From contig CAYPJE010000001.1 of the NCBI GenBank assembly GCA_964410945.1, forward strand, positions 62,001 through 126,000: 64,000 nt of DNA, given 5' to 3'. This stretch comes from CAYPJE01 sp964410945. Lineage in GTDB: Bacteria > Fidelibacterota > Marinisomatia > Marinisomatales > TCS56. The notes beneath the pieces were generated by a model. That model had not been told where the DNA came from. It searched no databases and saw only the letters and a list, made by a program, of their open reading frames with translations. Positions 1 through 6,961 of the stretch are shown one piece after another. The first letter of the stretch is position 1; the number at the start of each line of letters is the position of its first letter. Made by a program: the position numbers and the translations under genes.

Positions 1-2
1 AT

Positions 3-593
3 TATCGTGGGGCAATCGATGGGCTGTTAGCCATAATGCCCGCTATTGCCAATGAACTTTCCAGTGATGAACCAACAGTGTCAAACAGCAGCCCGGAGCG
101 GACTACTTCCAGCACGGTAATTGAACAAGGTATTGATGATATACAGAAATCTGTTTCTGGTGGTTCGACTCAATATGATTCCCATCCCTGGACCCCCATC
201 CAGTTTGCACTCGCCTATCCCCAGCAGATCATACCGGCGAACTTCAAGATTTATGGGATCCGATTAAATATTGTCCATGGTGTAAACCACTCGGTCTATG
301 GTGTCGATATCGGCCTGCTAAATGATATTGCCGACGACTTAATGGGGTTACAGGGCGGCATAAAGAATAGTGCCGGTGCCGTATATGGTTTGCAGTATGG
401 GGTGCTGAATAATTGTCACAATCTCACCGGGGCTCAAATCGGCCTGCTTAATAAAAGCAAAAAAACTGTCGGTTGTCAAATTGGCTTAATTAACGACACT
501 GTCTATCTGACCGGTGTTCAGATCGGCCTGATAAACAACAACCCCCACGGCGGGGGGTTGCAAAAGATGCCTATAATAAATATAGGCTTTTAA
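3..593 (+). CDS. Surface-repeat protein, LA_2272-like (5' partial)
   Basis: The reading frame is open to the left edge, so the ATG at 36 is probably internal and the true start lies outside the window. The C-terminal half consists of degenerate repeats of the pattern G-x-Q-x-G-L-x-N (for example TGAQIGLLN, VGCQIGLIN, TGVQIGLIN) and ends in PIINIGF. This is the layout I associate with the LA_2272 surface-repeat family; the function of that family is unknown. The repeats are Gly- and Asn-rich and probably form stacked beta strands. The gene converges with the next one and overlaps it by 4 nt. A GC-rich hairpin at 540-559 lies inside the coding part. The family assignment is from memory of the repeat pattern. 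Confidence 0.6.
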   Translation, partial: YRGAIDGLLAIMPAIANELSSDEPTVSNSSPERTTSSTVIEQGIDDIQKSVSGGSTQYDSHPWTPIQFALAYPQQIIPANFKIYGIRLNIVHGVNHSVYGVDIGLLNDIADDLMGLQGGIKNSAGAVYGLQYGVLNNCHNLTGAQIGLLNKSKKTVGCQIGLINDTVYLTGVQIGLINNNPHGGGLQKMPIINIGF

Positions 594-1045
594 TTGGCGA
601 TCCAGCCGGCTTTTTGTCCCCATATCTTAGCTGCCCACTGGCGCTCCATAAAGATATCAATCCGGTTGGTGTAGCGCTTATTCATTGTATCATCAACAAT
701 AAACGGTACAACAACAAATACCGTATCACCGTAACTGAAGGGGCCACCGTTGTTGGTAAGCATATCTCTGGATACTGCCAAGGACTGTAACGATACCTGG
801 CGTCCGCTGGCGGTTTCACGGGGAAAATCATCGGTCTGGCCGACAATCGGATTATAGGCAGTAATATCCACGTTGCGGGATATAGCGTCAAAATAGACCT
901 TATGGTAGCGTTCCCGATCCTCAAGGTGGGAGGCAATAAAAGCCATATCTTTCTTCATCTGATAAAAGGTGTATTCACGTACCGCAAATAGCGATAATAG
1001 AACGACCGCAAATAGCGTTGAAATAATTATTATGTTCTTCTTCAA
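590..1045 (-). CDS. Hypothetical membrane-anchored protein
   Basis: This 151-residue protein is not recognised. It starts at a TTG codon preceded by a strong GGAGG Shine-Dalgarno 5 nt away, which decides the start. Residues 4-22 form a single hydrophobic segment after MKKN, so it is either a type II membrane anchor or an uncleaved signal, with the rest outside the cytoplasm. No lipobox and no catalytic motif are visible. It lies downstream of the sulfur operon but is separated from it by a strong hairpin, so it is probably transcribed separately. Confidence 0.6.
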   Translation of the reverse strand: MKKNIIIISTLFAVVLLSLFAVREYTFYQMKKDMAFIASHLEDRERYHKVYFDAISRNVDITAYNPIVGQTDDFPRETASGRQVSLQSLAVSRDMLTNNGGPFSYGDTVFVVVPFIVDDTMNKRYTNRIDIFMERQWAAKIWGQKAGWIAN

Positions 1046-1153
1046 AGTTCCTCCAAAAAAACTTAGCTTTAATATTAAAGCATAATAAATGTAAATTCAA
1101 TAAAATTGTTCCACTATGACCGTGATCACGTTCCAACCCATAAAACGACATTT

Positions 1154-1190
1154 ACCGGCAGGCATTGGTTATCAGCCCGTGCCTGCCGGT
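1154..1190 (-). terminator. Strong hairpin after the sulfur operon
   Basis: An 11-bp perfect stem (ACCGGCAGGCA paired with TGCCTGCCGGT) with a 15-nt loop lies 10 nt beyond the dsrE-like stop. On the minus strand it is followed by an AT-rich stretch but no clear U run. It could therefore be a weak intrinsic terminator or an mRNA 3' stabiliser for the five-gene operon. Confidence 0.55.
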
Positions 1191-1199
1191 TGATATAAC

Positions 1200-1712
1200 T
1201 TAAGTAAACAGTATCTGGGCACCAGCCGACTTCTCGTAGAACTCCCCTACGGTTAAGACATCTTTCACTTCATCAACCAGATCATCTTTAGTCAGTTTGA
1301 ACATATCCATAGCCAGCTTACAGGCATAGAGTTCACCGCCGGCATCGGAGATCATCTCCAGAAACTCGTCCACAGGAGGCACATCCAGCTTTTCCATTTC
1401 CTGTTTCATCATCCAGGTAGCCATTGATGAAACACCGGGCAGGGCGCCTAAAAGTGTGGGAAAGGGGGTTGTGATCGGAAATTTCATCATGGGCATAGCC
1501 AGGTTTAGGGCTGCGTTTCCGGTAGTTGCCACCTTTAGTTTGTTTACCATTTTCTTCATAATGGCATTGAGACCGAAAAAGGTGAAAAAAATTGATGCCT
1601 CGATACCATCCATGCGGGCACCATTAGCCATGATCAGGGCGGGATAAACTTCATCGAGGCCCCCGTGAGCCACAATAATTGATATTTTCTTAATTGGTTC
1701 TGCTTCGTTCAT
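1200..1712 (-). CDS. DsrE/DsrF-family sulfur carrier-like protein
   Basis: This 170-residue protein fits the DsrE/DsrF/DrsH-like family: the N-terminal strand KKISIIVAHGGLDEVYPAL is followed by an alpha/beta core. Its only cysteine, Cys131 in the ELYACKLAMDMF segment, sits where DsrE-type proteins carry the persulfide-bearing residue. Known DsrE-type proteins pass sulfane sulfur between partners in the cytoplasm. The middle (residues 70-100) is rich in Met and hydrophobic residues, as in DsrE2-like members. It has a GGAGG site before the ATG and is the last gene of the operon merR-SQR-DUF1641-tusE-dsrE, which supports a sulfur-relay role. The acceptor is not shown by the sequence. Confidence 0.8.
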   Translation of the reverse strand: MNEAEPIKKISIIVAHGGLDEVYPALIMANGARMDGIEASIFFTFFGLNAIMKKMVNKLKVATTGNAALNLAMPMMKFPITTPFPTLLGALPGVSSMATWMMKQEMEKLDVPPVDEFLEMISDAGGELYACKLAMDMFKLTKDDLVDEVKDVLTVGEFYEKSAGAQILFT

Positions 1713-1726
1713 TTTACCTCCAGGTG

Positions 1727-2044
1727 TTATACACAGCCTTGTGGCTTTTTTATACCAGCAATCCGAGCTGCTTTTTTAGCCGGCCCTCCCGGGAAAAGAC
1801 TATAGAGCTCCTTGGTTGGTACGCCGCTCTGTTTGGTTAATTTTCTGATTGACGGCCCGGTACCATTTTCCGCAAATTCCTTGCGCATGAAATTGAGGAC
1901 AACAAAATGCCTGTCATTCAAAGATTCTATTCCATCTTCCATGGCAAGTTCGCGGGCAATGTCTTCACACCACTGAGTGTGATCAACCATGAAGTTTTCA
2001 TCATCAAATTCAATGTTAACTCCCGCAATTTCACGTATTGCCAT
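1727..2044 (-). CDS. TusE/DsrC/DsvC-family sulfur relay protein
   Basis: This 105-residue protein has the whole DsrC/TusE fold and the flexible C-terminal arm ending PQGCV. The penultimate Cys104 (CysA) is present, but the second arm cysteine of true DsrC, expected 11 residues earlier, is Ala93. The protein is therefore of the single-cysteine TusE/DsrC-like type: it can carry a persulfide, but it cannot form the intramolecular disulfide or trisulfide used in dissimilatory sulfite reduction. Cys26 is an additional cysteine outside the arm. The gene lies between DUF1641 and DsrE, with an AGG site before the ATG. It probably exchanges sulfur with the DsrE-like neighbour. Confidence 0.88.
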   Translation of the reverse strand: MAIREIAGVNIEFDDENFMVDHTQWCEDIARELAMEDGIESLNDRHFVVLNFMRKEFAENGTGPSIRKLTKQSGVPTKELYSLFPGGPAKKAARIAGIKKPQGCV

Positions 2045-2056
2045 ATATTTACCTCA

Positions 2057-2749
2057 TTAGTTTGTGTTATTTTCAATCATTAAGTCTGGTGAATCACCAA
2101 TATTTTTCAAAAATGTGATGATAAAACCCATTCCCCGCTTCATTTCCGGTGTATTTAACTCTTTCAGGGTCTTCCAGATCGAATATTCTTCAATTTTATC
2201 CGAATCAAGATTCTGAAACACTTTTACAGCGTTATTAACAGCAACAAGCATTTCCGGCTGGGTAAGGCTTTTAACAGTTTCCAGAATAATAACAATATTA
2301 TCCGCCAGCTGTTTAACATCGGCTGGATCAAAATGCGTAACTACATTGTCGATAATAGTCGCCAACTCCCTGATAAAAACAAAATAACCTCTTCGGTCCA
2401 GTTTATCTAAATGCTCCAGGGTATCATTGAACAGATGTTTGGCAAGCGGCTGAGCATCAGCGTAAAAATCAATGGCGCTTTCCAATTGTGCTATTAAGCC
2501 GGTTATCGTATTTGTATTTCTCAGACCCTTTTTTACCAAATGCAGAAAATCACCCGTGTTTACAAATGGCGCCACATCTTCCAATTCCTCTATTGCCGAG
2601 CCAAACAGATCCCTGGCAACCAGCGTCAGATCTGCTTTCAGGTCTTCCAGTTCCTGCCGCTGGCGCTTTACCGCTTCCAATTCACCGGAAATAAAATCCA
2701 ACTTTGTGTTGATATCCGTTAATTGTTCAAAGACAGCCGCGTCAGACAT
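2057..2749 (-). CDS. DUF1641-domain protein
   Basis: This 230-residue, mostly helical protein has an N-terminal coiled-coil-like segment (roughly residues 10-45, heptad-like with many Glu, Lys and Leu) followed by the DUF1641 region, including the GMGFIITFLKNIG motif near residues 206-218. Its molecular role is unknown. DUF1641 proteins are often encoded next to SQR-like flavoproteins, which is the arrangement here: the stop of the flavoprotein gene is 1 nt from this start. It has no cysteine and no membrane segment, so it is more likely a scaffold or partner than a sulfur carrier. It belongs to the sulfur operon. Confidence 0.8.
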   Translation of the reverse strand: MSDAAVFEQLTDINTKLDFISGELEAVKRQRQELEDLKADLTLVARDLFGSAIEELEDVAPFVNTGDFLHLVKKGLRNTNTITGLIAQLESAIDFYADAQPLAKHLFNDTLEHLDKLDRRGYFVFIRELATIIDNVVTHFDPADVKQLADNIVIILETVKSLTQPEMLVAVNNAVKVFQNLDSDKIEEYSIWKTLKELNTPEMKRGMGFIITFLKNIGDSPDLMIENNTN

Positions 2750-2750
2750 A

Positions 2751-3980
2751 TCAACCTCGCTTTCCCGCCATCATCATCTGTGATTCAATTGGAAGTTCGG
2801 CTCCTTTCAACAGCAGGTTCCAATACATCCATCTAAACATCATTTTACCATAATGATTCATGCGAGTTTCCTCTAACAGTGAAAATGGTCCCACACCCGG
2901 TAATGGAAATTTGCCTGGCAGGGGCTCGGTATCATAATTAAAATCAATCAATATACCTTTGCCAAATCCTGACTCGATATAACAGTTGGCATGCCCATCA
3001 AATTTGGCCCGCAGTGGCCGCCCGTCAACAGCGCTCATGAAATTTTCAAATAAAATATCTGCCTCGAAATGGGCAACCGACCCGGCTTTGGAACTGGGAA
3101 GGTCGGTGGCATCACCTATTACAAAGATGTTTTGGTGGTTTTTGGATAGCAATGTTTCTTTATCGGTTGGTATGAAATTGAGTTCATCCCCCATACCGGA
3201 TCGTTCTATCGCTTCATCGCCCATATTTGTCGGAATAGTTACCAGGACATCGTACTCTATTTCCTGTTCCTCCCAGGATACAATCTTGTTTTTTTCCGGC
3301 TCAACACGGGCAATGTTAAACTCTGAGGTCAAATGAATATTTTTCTTTTCCAGAAAATCACCGAAAACTTTTGAGGCCCGTGGTTTCGTGAATGCACCCG
3401 GAAGCGGTGTGACAAAATGAATATCAACCTTATCGCGTAAGCCCTGCCCGGTGAACCACCAGTCGGCCAGAAAAACAAATTCAAGCGGGGCTACCGGACA
3501 CTTTATTGGCATTTCAGCAATATTCAGGACCAGTTTTCCACCTTCCCAGTGCTTCAAAAACTGGCTTAAAGCAGTTGCTCCTTCAATAGTATAAAAATCA
3601 AAGATGTTTTTATACCAGCCTGCTCCCCCCAAACCATCAATCTCGGCCGGGACAATTTTAGATCCGGTTGCTATAATCAGATAATCGTAGGGTAACACCA
3701 TGCTGTTTTCAAGAACAACTTGATTCTTCTCCGTTTCAATCCGGTTGATTTTAGAAATGATAGCTTCTGTACCCGGTGGAAAGAAATCACGTTTGGGCTT
3801 CACCACATCCTGTGGTGAATAGATACCAAAAGGGATAAACAAAAACCCCGGTTGATAATAATGTGTCTCATATTGATCAACAATAGTAATCTGCCATTCA
3901 TCACGGCTTAAAGCTGAGTTCAGCTTATTCAACATCATGGTGCCGGCTGTTCCGGCACCCAATATCAATAGTTTTTTCAT
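2751..3980 (-). CDS. Sulfide:quinone oxidoreductase-like FAD flavoprotein
   Basis: This flavoprotein of the SQR/type II NADH dehydrogenase superfamily has an N-terminal dinucleotide-binding motif LILGAGTAGTMM, an ATGS motif near residue 105 and the C-terminal FAD motif FVIGDATDLP near 285-294. Only two cysteines occur, about 161 (IKCPVAP) and about 333 (ANCYIES). Their spacing matches the redox pair of SQR, while a third SQR cysteine is absent. This supports a role in oxidising sulfide or a protein persulfide and passing electrons to quinone, but the substrate is inferred. I chose the ATG giving MKKLLILGAG. A longer start at 4010 adds 10 residues and overlaps the merR stop, which would allow translational coupling. 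Confidence 0.83.
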   Translation of the reverse strand: MKKLLILGAGTAGTMMLNKLNSALSRDEWQITIVDQYETHYYQPGFLFIPFGIYSPQDVVKPKRDFFPPGTEAIISKINRIETEKNQVVLENSMVLPYDYLIIATGSKIVPAEIDGLGGAGWYKNIFDFYTIEGATALSQFLKHWEGGKLVLNIAEMPIKCPVAPLEFVFLADWWFTGQGLRDKVDIHFVTPLPGAFTKPRASKVFGDFLEKKNIHLTSEFNIARVEPEKNKIVSWEEQEIEYDVLVTIPTNMGDEAIERSGMGDELNFIPTDKETLLSKNHQNIFVIGDATDLPSSKAGSVAHFEADILFENFMSAVDGRPLRAKFDGHANCYIESGFGKGILIDFNYDTEPLPGKFPLPGVGPFSLLEETRMNHYGKMMFRWMYWNLLLKGAELPIESQMMMAGKRG

Positions 3981-4002
3981 GGTGGTTCTTTTAGGTATTT
4001 TT

Positions 4003-4455
4003 TCAGGCATCGTCCAATAGTGTGCGATAGATAGATTTTACGTCACCGCATTCATCTGCCAGCTGGTAGACATTACATGCACGGCAATCTTCGTCGCGAC
4101 ATTTCGGCCCTTTTTCGGAAGCCATCCAACACGGTTCGGTATTGGAACGGTAGGCATCACAACTGGCCCGATCCTCCGTGGTACAGGGTTTGGTCACCCA
4201 ACAGGGTACCAATGCCAGCAATGCTTTAATCCCGGCAATATTCAAACCCTCCTCGTCCAAATGACGTCGAATGCATTTCAACCTTTTTATATCCGTATCG
4301 GAATACATCCGGCGCCCGGTACTGGTTTTATGCGGCATTATTAAACCCTTGTCCTCGTACATGCGCAAGGTATATACAGTTGTGCCAGTTAGTCTTGAGG
4401 TAACCCCAATTGTGTAAAGTGGTATATCTTCGGCAGTTAGTCCGTTGTCAGACAT
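4003..4455 (-). CDS. MerR-family regulator with Cys-rich effector domain
   Basis: This 150-residue protein has an N-terminal MerR winged helix (about residues 12-82: YTIGVTSRLTGTTVYTLRMY, then GRRMYSDTDIKRL). The C-terminal part has eight cysteines at 85, 91, 99, 109, 119, 124, 127 and 136, in patterns such as PCW, DCRAC and ECG. A ninth cysteine, 61, is in the DNA-binding half. Such a domain could hold an iron-sulfur cluster or metal, or sense sulfide or persulfide; which one is not shown. It is the first gene of the sulfur operon and overlaps or abuts the SQR-like gene. MerR proteins usually control their own operon, and a palindrome lies 19 nt upstream of its start. Confidence 0.87.
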   Translation of the reverse strand: MSDNGLTAEDIPLYTIGVTSRLTGTTVYTLRMYEDKGLIMPHKTSTGRRMYSDTDIKRLKCIRRHLDEEGLNIAGIKALLALVPCWVTKPCTTEDRASCDAYRSNTEPCWMASEKGPKCRDEDCRACNVYQLADECGDVKSIYRTLLDDA

Positions 4456-4473
4456 TGAATTTATCCATAATAT

Positions 4474-4489
4474 TATATTGTGTAATATA
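4474..4489 (-). promoter_or_regulatory. Palindrome and -10-like element before merR
   Basis: TATATT-GTGT-AATATA is a perfect inverted repeat 19 nt upstream of the merR start. Read on the minus strand, a TATAAT hexamer overlaps its edge (4477 to 4472). This is a plausible MerR operator and promoter core, but no good -35 box is visible. AT-rich palindromes also arise by chance. Confidence 0.4.
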
Positions 4490-4569
4490 GAAAAGCTCTA
4501 TTGTTCACTAGAAGTTATAAACAAACAAATTTCCTCGCAAGATAAAAGGGTCGTATTATCCTAAGGTCG

Positions 4570-4770
4570 GGACTTTCAGGGAAGGTATATTATTCTTAAT
4601 CCCTGGTTATCTTGTGTTTAGGGCTAATTTTTAAACTCAATCATCCGGCGGTTGTGGGGGTATCCTGGCCTCCAGGAATAGCATTCTCCCCACAGGCAGT
4701 TGCAAGAACTCTCGGTGATGAATAATGGTGAAACAAAAAACCATCCCGCGGGAACGGAATGGTTTTTATT
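4570..4770 (+). ncRNA. Candidate structured RNA (unclassified)
   Basis: The gene-free stretch 4456-4858 contains an ordered series of stems on the plus strand. The first is CAGGGA/TCCCTG (4577-4605). The second is nested, TGTGGGG/CCCCACA (4653-4694) enclosing TCCTGG/CCAGGA (4663-4677). The series ends with the terminator hairpin at 4738-4765. No ORF with a Shine-Dalgarno is visible. It does not resemble SRP RNA, tmRNA or RNase P RNA as far as I can tell. It could be a 6S-like or regulatory RNA, or a long leader relic. The strand is assigned from the terminator and is uncertain. Confidence 0.35.
4738..4765. terminator. Rho-independent terminator, T runs on both sides
   Basis: The stem AAACCAT/ATGGTTT continues past one mismatch into CCG/CGG around a CGGGAA loop. 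A T run follows on the plus strand (TTTTTATT) and also on the minus strand (TTTTTTGTTT). It can end the minus-strand pair that stops at 4859 and any plus-strand transcript from 4.57 kb. Confidence 0.7.
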
Positions 4771-4858
4771 AGAAGTCAGTTTAAATCAATGTGCTGACGT
4801 AATAAAATAAACTGAGTGCAAAAATACAAATGTCGGGTAATTGTTGTTGTGATTAATA

Positions 4859-5308
4859 TCACCGTTTCTCAACCTTGTATCGCAATTGTGATATACTGCT
4901 TGTTCTGGAAGCTTGAACATACTCAACCAAGGTCATTTTGATTTCCTTGTTTAAAACATTAAAAACTGGTAAGCCGGTGGAAAAAATATTGGGGTGAATC
5001 GTAACAAATACTTGTGTTAGGTAGTCCGCAAATAATGTATAAGTAGATGCCCCACCGGCAATAAAACATCTTGAAGTATCAATATTTTTCAATATTAACG
5101 CCGGGTCTGAACTTCGGTCAATAACGATTACCCGTCGCCCGGTCAAAGTTCTTGTCAGCGTCTGGTGGGTGTTATACCCCAAAATCACCGGATAACCCAG
5201 TGTAAGAGATTTAAACAAAGCTAAATCCTGTGACCAGGTAATTGTCTCCTTGCTGTGGCGGGCAATTAGACCATTAGCCGATATGGCAACAAGCAGGATT
5301 ACCTCCAT
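4859..5308 (-). CDS. Dihydrofolate reductase/RibD C-terminal-like reductase
   Basis: This 149-residue protein has features of the DHFR/RibD-C fold: the N-terminal strand and loop VILLVAISANGLIAR, the central PVILGYNTHQTL segment resembling the NADPH-contacting GRxTxxxL of DHFR, and IAGGASTYTLF resembling GGxxxY. It lacks enough detail to separate true folate reductase from a RibD-like reductase. A cytosolic NADPH-dependent reductase is the likely role. Its start abuts the stop of the methyltransferase-like gene upstream, so the two form an operon that ends at the hairpin at 4738-4765. Confidence 0.65.
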   Translation of the reverse strand: MEVILLVAISANGLIARHSKETITWSQDLALFKSLTLGYPVILGYNTHQTLTRTLTGRRVIVIDRSSDPALILKNIDTSRCFIAGGASTYTLFADYLTQVFVTIHPNIFSTGLPVFNVLNKEIKMTLVEYVQASRTSSISQLRYKVEKR

Positions 5309-5809
5309 CTATTCACCTGTGATTTTTTGGTTAAGTTTGCTGAACAGCGGAAAAAACTGGCCGGTATTTTCACAATACCGATCATATTCTTCACCAAACA
5401 TCTCTAACATACTGTTTTCTTCAAATCGGACCAGCCAACTCCAAAATACTGCCAATGGTACTACCGCGATGATTAAACCCCAGGAACACTGCCACAAGCC
5501 GAGTAATCCGGAGCATGAAAAAATCAAGGCGCTGTAAAACGGGTGACGGACAAAAAGAAACGGGCCTTCTTTAATAAACAGTCGTCCCCAGTTACTTTTT
5601 GCCAGATATAACATGCTTCCACCGATCAAATATATACCATCCACTGCAAACATTATTATCAGGATAATTCTCAATACCGAACCGACTTTTATTGCCGGCA
5701 AACCGATTGATTCACCGGCATAATAAAATAATATCCAGACTATAACACTGACTGTTAATCCGGCTGGACCAACTCCAAATACCCGCATGTAAAAGTTTCT
5801 GTGCTTCAT
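5309..5809 (-). CDS. ICMT/PEMT-like membrane methyltransferase
   Basis: The protein has about four hydrophobic segments. The C-terminal block RHPFYSALIFS followed by FEENSMLEMFGEEYDRY is the signature of the isoprenylcysteine carboxyl methyltransferase-like family, which uses SAM at the membrane interface. The substrate in bacteria is usually unknown. I prefer the ATG giving MKHRNFYMRVFG. The longer frame would start at 5875, inside the terminator hairpin of the preceding operon, which makes that start unlikely. It is directly coupled to the DHFR-like gene. Confidence 0.75.
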   Translation of the reverse strand: MKHRNFYMRVFGVGPAGLTVSVIVWILFYYAGESIGLPAIKVGSVLRIILIIMFAVDGIYLIGGSMLYLAKSNWGRLFIKEGPFLFVRHPFYSALIFSCSGLLGLWQCSWGLIIAVVPLAVFWSWLVRFEENSMLEMFGEEYDRYCENTGQFFPLFSKLNQKITGE

Positions 5810-5861
5810 ATTTAAATTAAAATTACTATTGCCGGTTGGAAGTAAATACCGCTGAAAAAGT

Positions 5862-5891
5862 AAATCCCCGGTCATCTCTGACCAGGGATTT
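5862..5891 (-). terminator. Terminator of the nifJ operon
   Basis: The stem AAATCCC-GGTCA pairs with TGACC-GGGATTT (one mismatch, 4-nt loop), followed on the minus strand by ACTTTTT. It lies about 70 nt after the DHOD-like stop and should end the nifJ-DHOD-like transcript. The complementary strand also has an AT-rich tail. Confidence 0.75.
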
Positions 5892-5961
5892 ATTTAAATA
5901 AGATTAATTATCGTCGTGAAGAAGGAAGAAAGTACCGTCTGTTCCGTAATTCGTATAAACC

Positions 5962-6951
5962 TTATTTATATCTATTCAGGCCTTTCATATAATTTGAGCG
6001 CATGAACGCTTCCGGGTCGCCCACATTCAACATACTCATACTACCTTTCATCTGGGCAATGCTTTCATACTCGTGTTCTTCCATCCAGGTTTCCATTTCC
6101 TTCAGGATGGTCGCAATGTGTCCCGGGCCAAATTTCAACAGTACCGAGCAGACAAAAGCAACGTCGGCTCCAGCCATCATCAGTTTAATGACGTCGGTTC
6201 CGGAATGGACACCGGTAGTACCACCCAGATCAACTTTCAGCATACCAGATAACACAGCCATCCAGCGTAATGGCATCCGCAGGTTGTCAGGTGTGCTCAA
6301 ATGAACACTGGGAACCACCTCCAGTTTTTCCAGATCAATGTCCGGCTGGTAGAACCGGTTAAACAACGAGAGACCGTTAACCCCGTTTTCTTCCAGTCGT
6401 TTTGCCAGGTAGGGCAGGGCACTGAAATAATGCCCCAGTTTCATTGAAATCGGGATTTTTACCTGCGAACGAACCTGTTTCAGAATTTCAACATAATTAT
6501 CCTCAATCATGTTGCTGGTTTCGGTGATCCGGGAGGGGGGATTGTAGATATTCAGCTCCAGGGCATCGGCGCCGGCATCTTCCATCAGTTTGGCATAATC
6601 AATCCAACCGCCTGGTGTGCTGCCGTTCAAGCTGGCAATAACCGGAATATCAACCGCCTCTTTTAAGGCTTTGATGTGTTCCAGATATTTATCGGGACCA
6701 CGAGTAAATTCGTGCACCTCAGGAAAATACGACAGCGCTTCCGAGAAACTATCGGTGCCATGTTCCATAAAGTGGTCGATTTCCTCTGCTTCGTGGCGAA
6801 TCTGTTCCTCAAACAGGGAATACATGATCACCGCCGAAGCGCCGGCATCCTCAAGCTGTTTTACCGTATCCACATCCCGTGACAGGGGTGAGGCAGAGGG
6901 AACGATGGGATTTTTCAGTTCGAAGCCAAGATAGGATGTTTCTAGCCGCAT
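5962..6951 (-). CDS. Dihydroorotate dehydrogenase-like protein
   Basis: This 329-residue FMN-type TIM-barrel protein is related to class 1 dihydroorotate dehydrogenases. Visible family features are KNPIVPSASPLSRD at the N-terminus, VIASLNGSTPGGW near residue 105, ALELNIYNPP near 130-140, and the phosphate-binding region LGGTTGVHSGTDVIKLMMAGAD near 240-262. The usual DHOD active-site Cys or Ser region and pyrimidine context are not clear. It follows nifJ by 10 nt, an association seen in anaerobes, so a role with reduced ferredoxin or in amino-acid metabolism is as likely as pyrimidine synthesis. Do not take it as pyrD without further data. Confidence 0.82.
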   Translation of the reverse strand: MRLETSYLGFELKNPIVPSASPLSRDVDTVKQLEDAGASAVIMYSLFEEQIRHEAEEIDHFMEHGTDSFSEALSYFPEVHEFTRGPDKYLEHIKALKEAVDIPVIASLNGSTPGGWIDYAKLMEDAGADALELNIYNPPSRITETSNMIEDNYVEILKQVRSQVKIPISMKLGHYFSALPYLAKRLEENGVNGLSLFNRFYQPDIDLEKLEVVPSVHLSTPDNLRMPLRWMAVLSGMLKVDLGGTTGVHSGTDVIKLMMAGADVAFVCSVLLKFGPGHIATILKEMETWMEEHEYESIAQMKGSMSMLNVGDPEAFMRSNYMKGLNRYK

Positions 6952-6961
6952 ATAACCTCCG

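Noticed and set aside
540..559. GC hairpin as terminator of the surface-repeat gene
   Set aside because: It lies inside the coding region before the stop and has no T run after it.
4570..4770. SRP RNA, tmRNA or RNase P RNA in the structured gap
   Set aside because: None of the conserved cores of these RNAs is visible; the region is kept only as an unclassified candidate.
5810..5875. Longer start of the ICMT-like gene
   Set aside because: The extended N-terminus runs into the terminator hairpin of the preceding operon and shows no family similarity.
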